Positions 23,461-36,847 of a DNA stretch of 64,000 nt are shown one piece after another. The stretch covers positions 16,286,604-16,350,603 of the forward strand of contig JACDQD010000011.1 in the NCBI GenBank assembly GCA_019843655.1, given 5' to 3'. The stretch's first letter is position 1. The number at the start of each line of letters is the position of its first letter. This stretch comes from Lethocerus indicus (Eukaryota; Arthropoda; Insecta; Hemiptera; Belostomatidae). A model generated the notes under the pieces. The model did not search any database. It was not told where the DNA came from and worked only from the letters and a program-made list of their open reading frames with translations. The position numbers and the translations under genes were made by a program.

Positions 23461-25140
23461 ACCAGTGTCCCAGTATTCTATAATAGAAGTACTTTTATCA
23501 TTTCTACAAATCATATGTTTCGCTTCGTCCGTTTCTCTTACGAATTTTACGATAGATCTGTTTAAAAACTGTGTTGAAATGTTGTTATCTGAAGTATAAA
23601 GTGAATTCAAATTTAAGAAACGGGACTCCCAGAAAGATGAATAACATTACCGAAATATAAATGTTTTATTGGGTTTCGGCAAGCGGCCACGTGATTTAAA
23701 CATATCAGAAAAATAGAAAGAATAAATTAAAAAATGGAGGGTAGCCAATTGGGATTGTCCTACTACAGTTGTGCCAATAAAACATTTTTGAACAGAAATA
23801 ACTATTAAACTATGTTATCGTTTTAGCCCGTGTCCTGCTTCAGCAGGAAAGGTTGAAGCAGAATCAAAGACTCCTGTATTATTACTATTACACGATACGA
23901 CCTATTGTATACGTTCCCTCCTGATTTTATTATATCGTAAACCCTCGCACGACTCTATCGCGTATCGCTGTATATGAAATATTTAATCGAAAATTCGTAT
24001 TCTAACGTTTACAATTTGGCCTACCGGATTTTATGGCGAATCGGTGGAGGAAACAAAGCAATAAATTTCCCCGTCGCATTTACCTTGGTTGGGTAAAGGG
24101 GGCTGGAGAGTGGTGAGGGGGCGGGAGGTCTCTCCCTCTTCTCCGTTTCCTCTATGGATTATTCCGTTACATCGAATCGCCCCGAGCGCCCGCTCACGCG
24201 CTATTTGACTTTTTCGTTTTTGGCTTTTTTGCATATAAATAACAGACAGAACCTCCCCCGCACCCGGGAACCTGTCGGAGGCGGTTTTACGTAGCGGACA
24301 CTCCGAGGGACGTGTTACGGCAGGCGCGTTATGGGGTCAGGGTTTAATGCCGGCCGAGTTATGGATGCCATTTAGTGGGGGATGTTGAATGCAGATTTCT
24401 TCTGGTCGGGACCGTCGTTTGACCGGAAAAGTTATGGGGGAACCCGAGGAACATATGAAAGATTAATATCTCAGGCCAAACAGAGGTCTGGCATTTTCGA
24501 TATTCATGATAAGCTCTCTCCAATTGAGATAACAATGTATTTGAGGTATTCTACTTCTAGACAATATAACCGTATATTTCATTCTAATAACCATTATATA
24601 CGTCAACAATTTGTTGATTTTTATATACAAACCATTAATTACATCCTATATGAGCTCTTTATGTATGTTTTAAGAGGCAATCTTGTGTATAAAATAGTTA
24701 TTTTATAAGAGAAATATAAACAGAAATAAGGTTCTTAGTTCTGAATGAAAAATGGAATAGGGCGGAATTCGATACAATTAGTTGGTTATATGTACGGTAA
24801 TGAAGCTATTCGTTTTCTTTTCACCTAACTGTCATTAAACAACAACGTGTTTCTTATTGAACCAAAATGCAATCGTCAGTAACATTTTCCTGCACTAACA
24901 GTCAATTAAAGCTCATATTGGCCACGTACATAAATACAAAGAAAAAGACTGTTCATTATAAATCATAAAGTATCCTCTCTACTTTCTCTAGAAATAGGCA
25001 AGAGGAAATAAATACGAACCCTGATCACGACCCTATATTGTGCCTCAGTTTTCTCTGTTATTAAACCGGCTGTTGGAACCTCAGATTTCGTCCGAAAATA
25101 CAATAAAATATGACAACATTGTATTCTGAATACGATTCAG
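23460..25140. other. Spacer with one GC-rich block
   Basis: AT-rich except for about 24040-24450, which is GC-rich. The 108-codon plus frame at 24382 runs from the GC block into AT-rich DNA and has no recognised domain. A small hairpin, CTGCTTCA/TGAAGCAG, sits at about 23832-23860. Confidence 0.4.
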
Positions 25141-26650
25141 TGTCCCGACGGGCCCGAATGTATCGGCGTTAACGCCAACTGCAAGCGGCGGCATACATAA
25201 AACATAACGCGGCGGCGGGTGCTATTTTAATACGGGCCGGCGGGGAATGATTTCCCCCCCTCCACCGTATTTCCATAAACCCCCATCGGCGATGCATCAA
25301 TTGTGCACCAATACACCCCCGCACCCCCCTACGCCGGCCCGCCTGCACCTGACGCCCGTCACGTGACCGTTTTCGATTCGTTCCCATTCGAACGTCGGGT
25401 TTTTTAAACAACGAACGCCCCAATTGGCCCATTGTCGATCCCCACAACAGGTCCGTCATTTTCATGGGAAAGCGTGAAATTGTGATTTGAAAATATGACT
25501 CTATTCGACGCCAATTTATTACCGTGTTGACTGACAAACATTACGGTCAATTTTGTCCACGAATTTCGATCTGTTTTCCTGTGTTATGATAATTATAATT
25601 CCAGAATTATAATTAATTCGAGGTATCCAAGATCTTCCCTCCAAGATACAAGACAGATATTTCCCTCATATTTGAGAGCTTTGTTTTTCTTGCGGCTGCA
25701 CGTGCTGAGAGAAATTGGGGTTCTCGGGATATTTCTCTGTTGTTATATGTCTTCTGTTTTGTATTTGGCACAAAGAAAAGGATTTATATTTCGTGTGTTA
25801 CAGCGATAAATATTACACTCAAGCCACCACTAACGGAATTCTATTTGCAAAACAGGTCCTCCTTACGTCCACACAGGATTTCAATTGTTTTAATCGAAAA
25901 ATCGTTTATTAATTCCGCGGAAAATCCGGGTAGATTATACATTTCCGAAAGCAAGACGGTAAACTCGGGGAAATATTTTGCTGGTCCATCGGACTCGAGG
26001 TCTGTTTACTTAATGTAGTGTCTACAGGGGTGGACCCAATCTCTGCTCACGGGGGCGAGGGGGAGGGGAAGGGGCACGCATCAGCTTGGGCAAACATCGG
26101 AAAATAATCAAACTGAGTAAACCTGTACGGCCCCACATGTACGGGGATTTGAGAAAATCGTCCCACGGATCGTCCGGCCCGAATGTGTATTTAGCGGTAA
26201 AACGCTGTAGGTGGAAAAGACAATATGAAAAAAAGTAAAATTTTCGACGATAAAATAAGTTTACGAGCGCGTAATCTGATGCGGACGCAAAATTAATTTT
26301 TCCGGCTATAATGCAAATAAAATTTAAAAACAGTCAACTGTCAGAAAAGTCCACTATATGTTTAAATTAGCGAACTGAACTCATCAAATTATATTCAAGG
26401 TTTTAATAATTTGAATTACCTGATCGACATCCTGTCGATCAATTTTAATTTCGAAATTTAGTTACATAACGAAATATATTGCACTACGATTATACGATAT
26501 TGTCATCAGAGCACCGAAGAATATTTTCCTAGAATGTTTTTTTAATTAACTAACCCTTCTTCATTCCCCGACTTTCTGGCCAACTAGAGTGTTCAATGCC
26601 ATATTCAATTTACTCAATTTATCGTTTCTTTTTTGTCCTTCATTTTTATA
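25140..26650. other. GC-rich blocks and AT-rich spacers
   Basis: GC-rich at about 25140-25450 and 25910-26220, AT-rich between and after. The 122-codon minus-strand frame at 25169-25537 lies in the first block and shows no domain. Confidence 0.4.
26421..26441 (+). other. Perfect 9-bp hairpin
   Basis: TGATCGACA and TGTCGATCA flank a 3-nt loop in AT-rich DNA. Confidence 0.65.
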
Positions 26651-26651
26651 G

Positions 26652-26990
26652 GATTGTCGGGAAAACGTTCTCTCGGATAAGTGGATTAGAGGAGAGCGAT
26701 AAAACAAGTTTAGCCGTATTTTTGGCCCGGGGGTCGGTCTTACCCCCGGGGGGGGTTGTAGAAGGTGTTCCTTGTGTCGGGTGGTGCGGTTTATCCCGGG
26801 TAGCTGGCGCTGGCCCGATAGACGCCCCTCAGCCAGGAAATTGCACCGAGATAACTCGTCGGCCCAATTTCCTCCGCAGATGAAATGTGTCTTGTCACAG
26901 GGGCAAGGGGCCGACCGGAGGGTGGGGAGGGTTCGACCGTACCCGCAACGGCGAAGAACCCGGGTTATCTCGCCGGATGTCTATTTATAT
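26652..26990. other. GC-rich block after an acceptor-like site
   Basis: A long pyrimidine tract ending in TTTTTATAG at 26651 is followed by 76 open codons on the + strand, to a stop at 26881-26883. The encoded segment is Gly/Pro/Val-rich with no recognised domain. Not called as an exon. Confidence 0.3.
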
Positions 26991-28050
26991 ATTTGTCTAC
27001 TTCACAGTATAGCGCGCAATATATTATTTAAATATTTAATCTGTTCTATTTTTCAATACTATTAAAATGGTGCAAAACAAATATTATTTACATTCATACG
27101 AAGTATCAATTAAATAAACTTTGTTAAGAAATGTTAAGAAAACGTCTTTTGCTGTAAAATAGGCCCTGACATTGTTTTTTGCGATATAATTTTGGATAAG
27201 GGAAGGTGGATGAACGAAAACCTACTGTATACTCATTTCGCCAGTTTGTTCCTTAACGCTATTGCTCGCATCCAAAATTCATTCACGAGGCAATACAAGT
27301 GGCAAGATGTAATTGAGAGTATTTGCCGAGAAAAGGATTAAGAAAAGAATTTACATTCAATTACTAATTTGGTTATTATTAAGGCTAGAAATGTTGTTAT
27401 TTGTAGTGGTATTAGGTGTCGTTATAATATTTATTTGACTCTTTATAAAACAGGACGAACTGATAATCGCTGGCTTAGAAAGCTGAGCGGGAAAAAGTGT
27501 CACGTGGCCTGAGTCGCTCCGCTTAAACTACGGTGTTCGCCCTCCACCCCTACACAGGAGCACACGTCATTTTTACAACCCTTACCCCCTCCGCCATGGT
27601 TAATATTTTATCTCAGCCTCTTCGAGATTTGCCCTGGAACGCTCGTAAAGGGCGCCCGTAGGTTGTGGGTAGGGGGCCGGGTGGTTGGTTGGTCCCGCAC
27701 GCTGAAGATTCTCGCCGGTATTAGATGCCCCGGATGGGGATCTCCCCATCCCCCTGCACCCTGGAAACTCCTTAACGACCTCCCCCGTTATATGTCCGCC
27801 CTCTGACACAAATAAAACGCTAGGTTACACCCTTTAATTTTCGGGAAACGTCGGGGTGTTACCGCTCGCGCGCGCACGCACGCACGCGGTCCTAAGCTCC
27901 CCAGTCACCCCAGTAAAGATATTGTTCTTACCGAAATAACTTTTACCGCCGACCTCTCCCCCCTCCCCCGCCACAACGTACCCCCTTGTAAATATAGGAT
28001 TCGTCGAACGGCCGGGGCTATTCGTGCAATATGTGCTTCTGTGACGACAC
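26990..28050. other. AT-rich spacer then GC-rich block
   Basis: AT-rich to about 27480, then CpG-rich to about 28050 with a CG/CA alternating run. No coding signature. Confidence 0.45.
27867..27888. repeat. Alternating CG/CA tract
   Basis: About 22 nt of strictly alternating pyrimidine and purine (CGCGCG then CACG units), a sequence type prone to form left-handed DNA. Confidence 0.8.
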
Positions 28051-28260
28051 TGTCTCCTTATTATCTCTGCCAAAACTGCTAATATTGTACTGATTGAAAT
28101 AATTAATTTAATTGTAAGATCCTAATCTTCTGCTAATCATTTCTCACTGTAAAACAAGGCTGTAAAACTCCCTTCCTAATTAGATGTCAAGAGGGTAGGA
28201 GCATTACAATCATTAAACAATTGCCTATAAATAATAATTTGTCCCTTTGTTTTCGTGCAG

Positions 28261-28353
28261 AGAAGTGAAAGTAGATTAGAAAATCTTCGTATATCGACAT
28301 CGCGTATACAGGAGCATTTAGAAGCTTCTTCCTTTAATCGGCAACAATTCTAA
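28261..28353 (+). CDS. Candidate terminal coding exon, unknown product
   Basis: Not recognised. It begins directly after TTTGTTTTCGTGCAG, a good acceptor, and is open for 30 codons to a TAA at 28351. The peptide has a heptad-like spacing of Leu/Ile (RSESRLENLRISTSRIQEHL, then a short Ser/Asn/Gln tail), which would suit the end of a short coiled coil. AT-rich DNA follows. It starts in phase 0 and would therefore join in frame with the 44-nt candidate exon at 22900, 5.3 kb upstream. Phase agreement has a one-in-three chance of being accidental, and several acceptor-plus-short-frame combinations occur in this window, so the call is weak. Confidence 0.22.
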   Translation, partial: RSESRLENLRISTSRIQEHLEASSFNRQQF

Positions 28354-28514
28354 TTCAACGAAAATTCTTGGAAATTGTACCCTCTATTATTATTGTTTTT
28401 CATGAATCTACTCTCATGCTATTATATTATAAATAATGATTTATATATTAAACATAATTGTTCCGGGATAAACTACCGTACTGAATTTTTGTGAACCACT
28501 CACGATTAATAAAA

Positions 28515-28575
28515 AAATTCTAGTTAAAGAGGCATGGCGCTACTTTCATGACCCGGGGTTCGAATCTCTGGCGGA
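28515..28575 (+). repeat. tRNA-like fragment (SINE head)
   Basis: TAGTTAAAGAGG at 28521-28532 resembles an A box. GGTTCGAATCT at 28557-28567 is a strong B box, with a T-arm stem that pairs with wobbles. The acceptor stem does not close, so a decayed tRNA-derived SINE or pseudogene is more likely than a tRNA gene. Confidence 0.4.
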
Positions 28576-28679
28576 CTAAATTTTGTAACTGACACTGAGG
28601 ATAATGTTCAAGTAGTTGGGAAATATAACATACATATATCATATTAAAGAACCGGACATCCTTAACAAACGATTCCAGT

Positions 28680-30060
28680 CAATTCGCGTCTCAACACTGG
28701 GCTGGAATTCCAGGTGCTCGAGCCTCCGCGTTACCACACATATGCATTACCGCCGTTACCTTTTGAACTTAATGTTGAATACGCCCTGGAAAGACGCCGG
28801 GTGTCGACGCGCGTGCGGCCAATTAATTGCGAAGCCTTCTTCATACAAGGCCGGATAAGATCGCTGGGACGTCTCGTTGATCGCGGACCGTTTGCAAAAA
28901 TTGTAACGGTCTCGAGAGCACGGCAATTATTCAGCGGGCCGAGACCGCGGCTGGCGGAAGGAAAGGTATACGCGAACAGATGTGAGACCGGCCACTCGTG
29001 CACATGCCACAATTATTTATATACCTATTTACTTGATTGTTCGCCATATTGCATAAGAATTTCTTCAATACTGCCTCTGGGCACTGTAAGCAATTTCAAG
29101 TGTGAATAAACTACAATAAACGTTTTTATATGCGTATAGTCAAAAAGTATCGGGAAAATATTTATATTAAAGACAGGACTTCTAATAGTATAACATTACC
29201 TATTAATGAAAGAATGCTACTGACGTAGAATTATGATATTCGTTCGTTCATTGAATATTTCGTGGATACGGGCTTGGCAGAGACTACAACGCTGTTTTAC
29301 AAGTATACGACCTTGTTATATTTTATCTCCAATCTGTTACGGTCAGAAAATTGTGCAATCTTCCGAAACTCGGCCACTAATTGGAGCTAATCCGCGAAAA
29401 ATATTGGCGTCCCCTTTGTGTCTCTGTCGGCGCTCCAAACAGTCAGTTTATTCGAGCTGACGATGGCCCGATTACGGGCCGAGGTTGGCTCCTCGGCTCG
29501 TAAAACGCCCCCGCAACTCCGACTTTATAAAGCTGCAACAAGGTCTCCGGACTCAGTGCCCGCTTTGTGTCGGTTTACGAGCAATAACTTTAAACGCAGC
29601 GAGTGCGTGTACCTCCCGCCTGTCTGTCTCTCCATCTGCCCACTGTAATGTAATGAACGGCGGCGGCTCGACGCGGCCAAAGCGAGGGATTAACTGCTCG
29701 GTGCGAAAACGGCTTATGAATTATAATCAGCCTCCTTTGTAACAAAAGTACTTACTTGAAATCCTTTAGAGTTATAGTTCGGAATACAAAACCGGATTCT
29801 CCGATTCTACATTTTAACAATTCCTTGACGCCATACCGCAGACGAAAATTCTGCAGTTTAATAACCGTCTATTGTCGTTCGTTAATCGATATTTTTTCCC
29901 TTTTAAAAAATTCCGAATCACCTCTGATTTTGCGAGAGTGCAAGAATGTGCGAGATACCGGTTTGTGGATACCCAACGATACCGTTTCCGGATGAAGTTC
30001 TGGGCTTGGGGACGAGGAAAATTATAATAATATAGTATAAGATTCGAGGATGGGAAACTA
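28680..30060. other. GC-rich blocks and spacers
   Basis: GC-rich at about 28680-29010 and 29390-29740, AT-rich between and after. The 131-codon plus frame at 28714-29109 and the 93- and 100-codon minus frames show no domain and overlap each other or AT-rich DNA. Confidence 0.4.
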
Positions 30061-30064
30061 ACGG

Positions 30065-30145
30065 CAAGAATGAGCTCGCGGTAGGGAGGAAAAGTTCGGA
30101 AGTCTAAGTACCTCACTTAGGACGATGGTTCGATTCAAATTGTCT
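30065..30145 (+). repeat. Possible tRNA-like fragment
   Basis: TGAGCTCGCGGTAGGG at 30071-30086 resembles an A box region, and GGTTCGATTC at 30127-30136 a B box, spaced about 56 nt apart. No cloverleaf closes. Weak. Confidence 0.25.
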
Positions 30146-32300
30146 TTGAAATTGCGCCTTACCAGGACTTGGTTAAGCTCATATTTTTTATCTTGATCTA
30201 AGTCAGTCATTGCATTTGGAATTGCCTTCAACTAGTTTATTGACAACAAATAAGTTTCAGTGTCGAACCTCTAAAGTTGCCCATTCGGCTGTTCTCAGGA
30301 AAGACATGAAAGGTTGGGCTCGCATACCGCCCTGGGCAGTTTGCCAACTGTAAGCGGATTTCAGAGAAATAAATCAAGCGGGCCACACTTAACATGTTGT
30401 CAAACTAGGTCCCCGTCGGTAGGACAATGTGGACCCCCGGTGTGTCGGCCCCGGCTTTGATAGGGCCGAAAGGGACTTCGCGGCGGGCCCTTTTCAACAG
30501 AGCGTGGGTGGCCTCCCCGTGGAACTCCCGCTGAGCGGGCGCGCTGTACACCGAGAATCTGTACTGTGTCTCAATTGATAGACCCCCAGCCCAAAAAGGG
30601 AATCTGACAAAAAATAGTTTATTGCTGGAGGAGTGGCACCGAAAGGGGACCACACAGTGGCTGTTTAAATCATTATTGACACTGAAATTAAACCGATTAG
30701 AGGCCGACCAAAGGGACGAAGCCCGGCCCGTTTGGTCAACAGAGCTACAATAACATAGAATTTTGTCTATCCCAGAGTCTAGAGATAATTCTATTTATTT
30801 CTTCAGATCATGGAATCACTTTTAACATTATATCGTCGATTCGAAAAGATTCTAATTCGATAGTTCTCCTTAAGAACCAGTCAATATAAAGCTCAGAGAT
30901 AACGTCAGTAGCAAGAAATTCTTGGGGTTGGTTAAGTGTATTTATACTTTAGGCGGTCAGTGAACCTGTTTAGTCGTAATTATTTATTACACTCTATGAC
31001 TCAATAACTTGGCATAGGCAACAGAAATTACTATGAATCTTGTGAACTGCGGAAAGTAGAGCGTCGAGGTAGATTTCGTTCTAGCATACGACATTTGTAA
31101 ATATGCTTGGTCAGGTTCGAAAAATACAAATACGAAACATACAAATTTCGCGCCAAATACAAAATTAACGACAATATTCTCATGTATGTTATATTACTGG
31201 ACGACGGAGATCAAAGTGCGTTACTAAGTTGTATATTGTCACTAATTCGCGTCCCCGTTGCCTACTGACGGTGGGAGAAACCTCCGATAGAGGGAATACT
31301 TTAGTCGGCTTGTCCGGAAATATAGAGCGTATTGATTGACAGCCGATGTGATATTATAGCGCGTATAAGTGTCTTGTACAATGAAACTACTACAATTATC
31401 CGAACCCTTGCTGCCTTCCGCGACACTTTTGAATCAAGACCGTCCCAATTATTGAATTGCAGATGGTCTTTTTACGGGCGATTGCTTTGTTGTCGCAGTC
31501 TGAGGGCTGTCGCGTGGGAACCGCTAATGAGGGAGTAGTGTCGCGTGGCCAACCCCCCCCCTCCCTCAGCCCTTCCATACCACACAAAAACCCACACCCT
31601 CCGACACACAATGTAATTAACCAGAAAAAAATCCCTCTATACCGAGACTATACTTTTCGGTCGATTTGCGACAGCCATCGCGACATCGAGTGAGCGACGA
31701 CGGTCGTCACTAGTGTCACAGCGTCAAGTGTCCGCACGAGATCCTCGGTTTCGAACTTCAAAAGGCGCTTTGAAGTCCCTGGCTTGAAGTAAAGGGGACG
31801 AAGAAGCCGACGGATAAGCCCGTCGGTTTTATTGCGGCCTGAAAGCTTTTCCACTTCTCGTCCCACTTTCAACGACGCACAGTCGCACCACTTATCAGTC
31901 ATCCGGTCTCGAATGAGCTGTCCGGCATGTCGCTTTCTGAACGACAAACCGAGTACATAACGTCGGCTAGTTGATTATAACTGAAATTATAATCCCAACT
32001 CTTGTTTCGCACGTAAAAATGATCGGATAGTTCTCACCTGATGGTGACAAATGTTACTCCGCAGAACCATAAAGTCTGTCATTGAAGGTTTCATACGGTA
32101 ATCTATATAAGTGTTAACCAACAGAAAATACACTAAATATATAACAAAGAACAGTATTGTAGTTTGTGAGCAAAATATCCTCCATTTAGAAGAGAGAACC
32201 GACTAAACCGTCGCTGTATATTTATTCGGGCTGCATCAAATTAATTTTCAAACCTGATATTCCGAGTTCTTCTGTATCAAAAAACGAGGTTTTTCACTTC
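30146..32300. other. Spacers and two GC-rich blocks
   Basis: GC-rich at about 30380-30740 and 31230-31970, AT-rich elsewhere. An acceptor-like TTTATTTCTTCAG at about 30806 is followed by 18 open codons and a stop, with no donor. No gene is recognised. Confidence 0.4.
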
Positions 32301-33660
32301 TAGGGGCGCAGAGTTCAGTGCCCGTTCAGAGTTAATGGGGTGGAGGGGGGAGGGTGGCGTACCGACTCCGCTTATTAAGGTCAAGGGGTTGGATGATAGG
32401 GCAGGGCGGTGTGGTGGCCGATGGGGGGAGCTCTAGTGGCCCTCTTGGGCCGTGGCCCGGGGCCCGCTTGTCACTCAACCCGTCCATATTCGGCGGCGGC
32501 GGCTTATCGCATTAATTAAGGGGAAAAGGCCCGATATTGTGGCCTCCGGGGGCCGCGTCTCGGTCGACGAACAACAAAGCCCGCCATGTCACGCCTAATT
32601 GGTTGATGCTCCTCCAGTCGATGTTGCCCGATGGGCCCCGCGGCATACGCAATTTCATTACTCTAATTCATAAATCAAATCTTCACGAGAAGAACTCTGG
32701 AGAAGCACGGGGATTGAAGTCGCTACGCAATAATTCGGTACTTAACCGATCGGTGACTCATGACAATTCGGTGGTATAGAAAAAGGAATGTTTCAATGGG
32801 GACACGGTTGACAGGAACCCTCCGTCCATGTTATTGCTTTCTGATTTATTCAATAATTGTGTCTCTATTGTGTCACATTGTGTTGTAGTTGGACATCCCT
32901 TTCTCACTTCCAAATATATGAAAGGAAACCTATCCGGTATTGTGTATTTACTCTCATAAAAAAAATCGGTGCAAGTGCAGGTACCAGATAGGTTTTCTGT
33001 CATATATTTAGAAGTCAAAACCTAATAGTTGTTACCAGTTGTGTGATCAAGTATATTTGATCGAGACTTTTGATGTGATCAAGACTTAAACCGATTAACA
33101 AAATACCTCCCAACCCAAATAAGACAGATACATACGAAATTTAGGGCATTCCAACCTCCCCCCCAGAACCACAAAGCCGGTGTTCTAAAGTGAGGCTATA
33201 TTTAACTTGGACAGAGTTGTTTGTATGTCTTGGCTGAATCTCACAGGAGGGGCACGGAAGTTGGATGGATAATCCGAGAGGCTTCCGTCATGGTGGGGCC
33301 TGCCGCAATAGATTCCCGACTGCGTCCTTTAGACAAAGCGCGAGATAGCTGCAAGCAGATAGGCCTAGAGCTACGTGCCCCTTCAGCAAGCCAGCCGGCC
33401 TCAGAGCCTCTCTGAATTCTAACTGCGTAAGGCCTACACAGAAAACAAAAAACAAGACACAATAGAAAACAAAAAGGACACCGCGAATTGCGACACGCCG
33501 GCTCGATCTGAATTTATGTGATTTTTCACAAATGGCGCCTGCCTTAATTGCACCGCCGGTTGCTATTAACAGTGTTTACACTTAAATCGGGAAGGTCGGC
33601 CTTCCTTCTACATAAGGCCACGGTCGGTTCAACTTCTTTTTCCAACTTGTTCTCTCTTAA
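32300..33660. other. GC-rich block then spacer
   Basis: A strongly GC-rich block at about 32320-32650 is followed by AT-rich DNA. A mid-GC segment at 33220-33460 is open on both strands for 64-73 codons without any domain. Confidence 0.4.
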
Positions 33661-34870
33661 ATAAACATATGGCAGACATCCAATTCGAATTCATTATTCA
33701 AATGTTCTCTAATCGTATGAGTTATTGGACGTTGGGGCTATTTTTAGACCTTTAGACTTTTTATAAAATATTCTCGCCGTCCAAAGTGTTCGGTGAATGA
33801 AAATATCATTGAAACGCATCTCCCTTTTAATAATCCGAGGTTAAAAATTACCCGTTTAACTTGTTGAATTCTCATCTCGCAGGCGTTAACTATTATCTAT
33901 TTAATAATTTGTGCTGAGGTCGATAACAACTTGAGATGCTAATTTATTCTGAATTTGTTCCGCGCTTCAAGGTCTTTTACCTTTTACTAGACAGGATAGT
34001 GCATAAAGGTAATACCAAATAATTGTTTTCCCTCATCAACAAATCTTTCATATATTAATATTAATACCAGTATTCGAATTTGAGTCCTGACTTAAATACA
34101 AACCACTTTAATAAATATAGTGTAGATAAAGAGCTTCGTACTTAGTAATTTAATTAATTCATCTAAAATAAATTATGAAACTCCGTATTATTACAGTATG
34201 AAAGTGACATTGTAAATCAATGAAGATTCAGTAATCTCACGACAATAAGTAAAGGCTGTATCACACTGATCTTCACCGTGTTAGGCATTTAAACAATAAT
34301 TCAGGACGTCGGTAAGGCACGAATGGAATCATTTATGAAGTGGCCTCCCGATATGGGGGGACTGGGAAGCGTCGAGACTTCCCCGACTGGCTCCAGCTGG
34401 GTATGATTCGAACGATATGGTGCCATATCTTTGCTCCGTCCAAGGCACAGATGAATACAAATATTTATATTATCATCCGCTTTTTACCGTGGGAAAGGCC
34501 GGCTTTCGGTGAGAAATGTGTTGTGGATAGAGACAAAAATGGTCTATAATGTGCTGTAACGAGGTATTTCAATCACAATGTGCTCCTTTCTAATAACTAG
34601 AAAAATAACTCGAGATCTTTTAATTTAACTAACAAACTAATCCAGCTTTTTATTCCATTAACAAGAATATTTATATTCCATTCAAACGACAACAAAGAAA
34701 CGAACGTTACGATCCGTTTTAAAATCAGATATTCTTCAGTTACTCGTTGTATAATAGGTTAACCCACCAAAAGAATTTTGAATACACTGATTACGAAATC
34801 TATTACGCATTTCGACCTATCCTGTAACATAAATTTCAGTATAATTATATCGCTTCCCACTTCAAAAGGA
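33660..34870. other. Long AT-rich spacer
   Basis: One of the longest AT-rich stretches, interrupted only by a small GC-richer patch at about 34340-34520. An acceptor-like CTCATCTCGCAG ends near 33883 without a donor. Nothing else is seen. Confidence 0.45.
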
Positions 34871-36550
34871 ACACTAACTCGCTAATGTCGGAAACCGGCT
34901 CTATCCAAACAGCCCCGGGCCAAAGGCGTTTAGAAGTGGGAGCCCACTCCCAGAGATGAGGCGCGAGGCATCTTAGCGTTATTGCAAGCTCCAGTCATAT
35001 TCGGGGGTTAACAATACCGTCAAAGGGGGTGGGGAGTACCCTGTCGAGGATTAGAACCGGGGTAGGAGGGGGTCGACACTTCTCAGGGATTGAAGCGTGG
35101 CGACAAGAAGCCCAACTTTGAACCAACCCCCTTGAAAGCAGCCCGCCTAATTACAACTCCTTCCTACGTCAACCCGGCGTATTAATTATATTGTCGTTTG
35201 CCGATAGACACACACACACATCCCCTCGGTCGTTATTAACTTGGAATGACAGTTGAATTTCAATTAGGCGGTTGACGGGGGCTTTCAGAGTGATTCGGTT
35301 TGATTTTCTTGGGAGGGGGGCTTGAAACTACCCGCCGAAATTTGTGCTCGACAGGGAAATTCTAGGTACCAGATCTTCCACCTCCATAATTCCGCTAGAA
35401 ATCATAAAACTGTTATAAATGTTTGAGATAATTTATTAGTTGTAAAATTGCTATTTAAGTAGGTTAAATCCCTATCCACTGTTACCCATCCATTATCCCA
35501 CGACGGCTTGAACGCCACTGGCCTATAGTTCTATATAACTATAAAGGTTGATTGTACAATAACAAAAGTGTATACAATCTCTTGCCCCCACTTTCATGAC
35601 TTATTTCAGCCTCCCCCCTCATCAGTATTAATCTTTTAGCAATACACAGAATAGTCTAACCTAATGTCCTTATATTTTTGAGTGTGCTTACCGAATGGTA
35701 AGAAACAAAAAATACAACATATAATCCCCTTCATGTCTCCTCGAAAGTAATTTTATTAATGCACGATTCGCATCTCAAGCGGCGCTTAGTCGCTTCGACC
35801 GTATTCATCTTTGGCATCAAGAGGCCCTTGTCCCTTTATCTTGTTAAGGGGGGTTTATCACTCGAGATGTTATAACTTTGAAAGGCGAGCTCCTGAGGGA
35901 GTAAAATAAAGCAGATGATATTTAAACGTAAACGGTTTCCCTTTTAAACGGCTTTAAGTTGTATTATGAATCGAGGGGGTTGGGAGTAATTGTCCCCCGG
36001 TCGGAAAGAGCATACGTAATCATTTTATTAGGGGCGGTGTTTCCCCGGAAGGAGTGGCGTTTTCAGGTATGCCGACGGAGGAGGATGCATTAGCAGATTA
36101 TAGCCCCAGGCACTAGCCCGGACTCCTCTTCTCTCCCTTACGCTTTAATGCCTCCCTTTCCAACCGTGGAATTATTAATTCCGGCCGAACGGAGGTTTTA
36201 AGACGATAGAACCCTCGGGCACGACTTTGATTAACGCGGCGAGTTGTTTCTCACCGGGCAGATAATTAGTCCAAAGACTAAGCCAAGACGCCAAAACTAG
36301 AGGCCCTAATGGAAGCCGATTAGTACAAGAGTTGGTTAAATCAACTACGAAAGTAATGAATTATTTAAATGAGAACACACTAAGAATAAAGTTTAGGGTC
36401 CGGATCTTGCTTCAAATAATGTTAATCAGAACGAAACTATTCTATCGGTTAATTAAAAAGAAAATTAATTCGATTCTAACCGAAATTTGTATTTTTAAAT
36501 TTTTCTAAACGGACAATTAGCGACAGTGCCTAGGATAAGGAGGCTTTAGA
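34870..36550. other. GC-rich blocks and spacers
   Basis: GC-rich at about 34880-35350 and 35980-36260, AT-rich between. Includes a short (CA)n at about 35210 and a small TATAGTT/AACTATA hairpin near 35524-35543. No gene. Confidence 0.4.
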
Positions 36551-36637
36551 GACAAATCTAGACGTAAAATAGGGCCGGAAGAAATGAGGGGCGAAAACGG
36601 CAGGTAATGTTCAGACCCGCGGAGTTTTTGTTAGTGG

Positions 36638-36662
36638 GAGAGAGAGAGAGAGAGAGAGAGAG
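36638..36662. repeat. (GA)n microsatellite
   Basis: A run of about twelve AG units. Confidence 0.95.
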
Positions 36663-36847
36663 GGACGGAGAGAAAGGCGTTTGATTTATTGCCCAGGAGT
36701 AGTAACGGGAGGAGCAGCCGGTTAAACGTCGGACTCGAGAAGAAGGGCGGGATAAGAAGGGGGGCATTTTACTGGGTAAGAAAGGGCGGCCCGCACAATT
36801 GGGGGAGGTTTCTAAGGTCGCATAAATAGTGGCCCGAGCCACGGTAA

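Noticed and set aside
26652..26883. Acceptor TTTTTATAG followed by 76 open codons
   Set aside because: The frame lies in a GC-rich block, is Gly/Val/Pro-rich and lacks any domain.
30807..30865. Acceptor TTTATTTCTTCAG followed by 18 open codons
   Set aside because: Very short, no donor and no homology.
35614..35640. CTGATGA followed by GAAA on the minus strand
   Set aside because: The bases between the boxes are almost all G and cannot form helix II.
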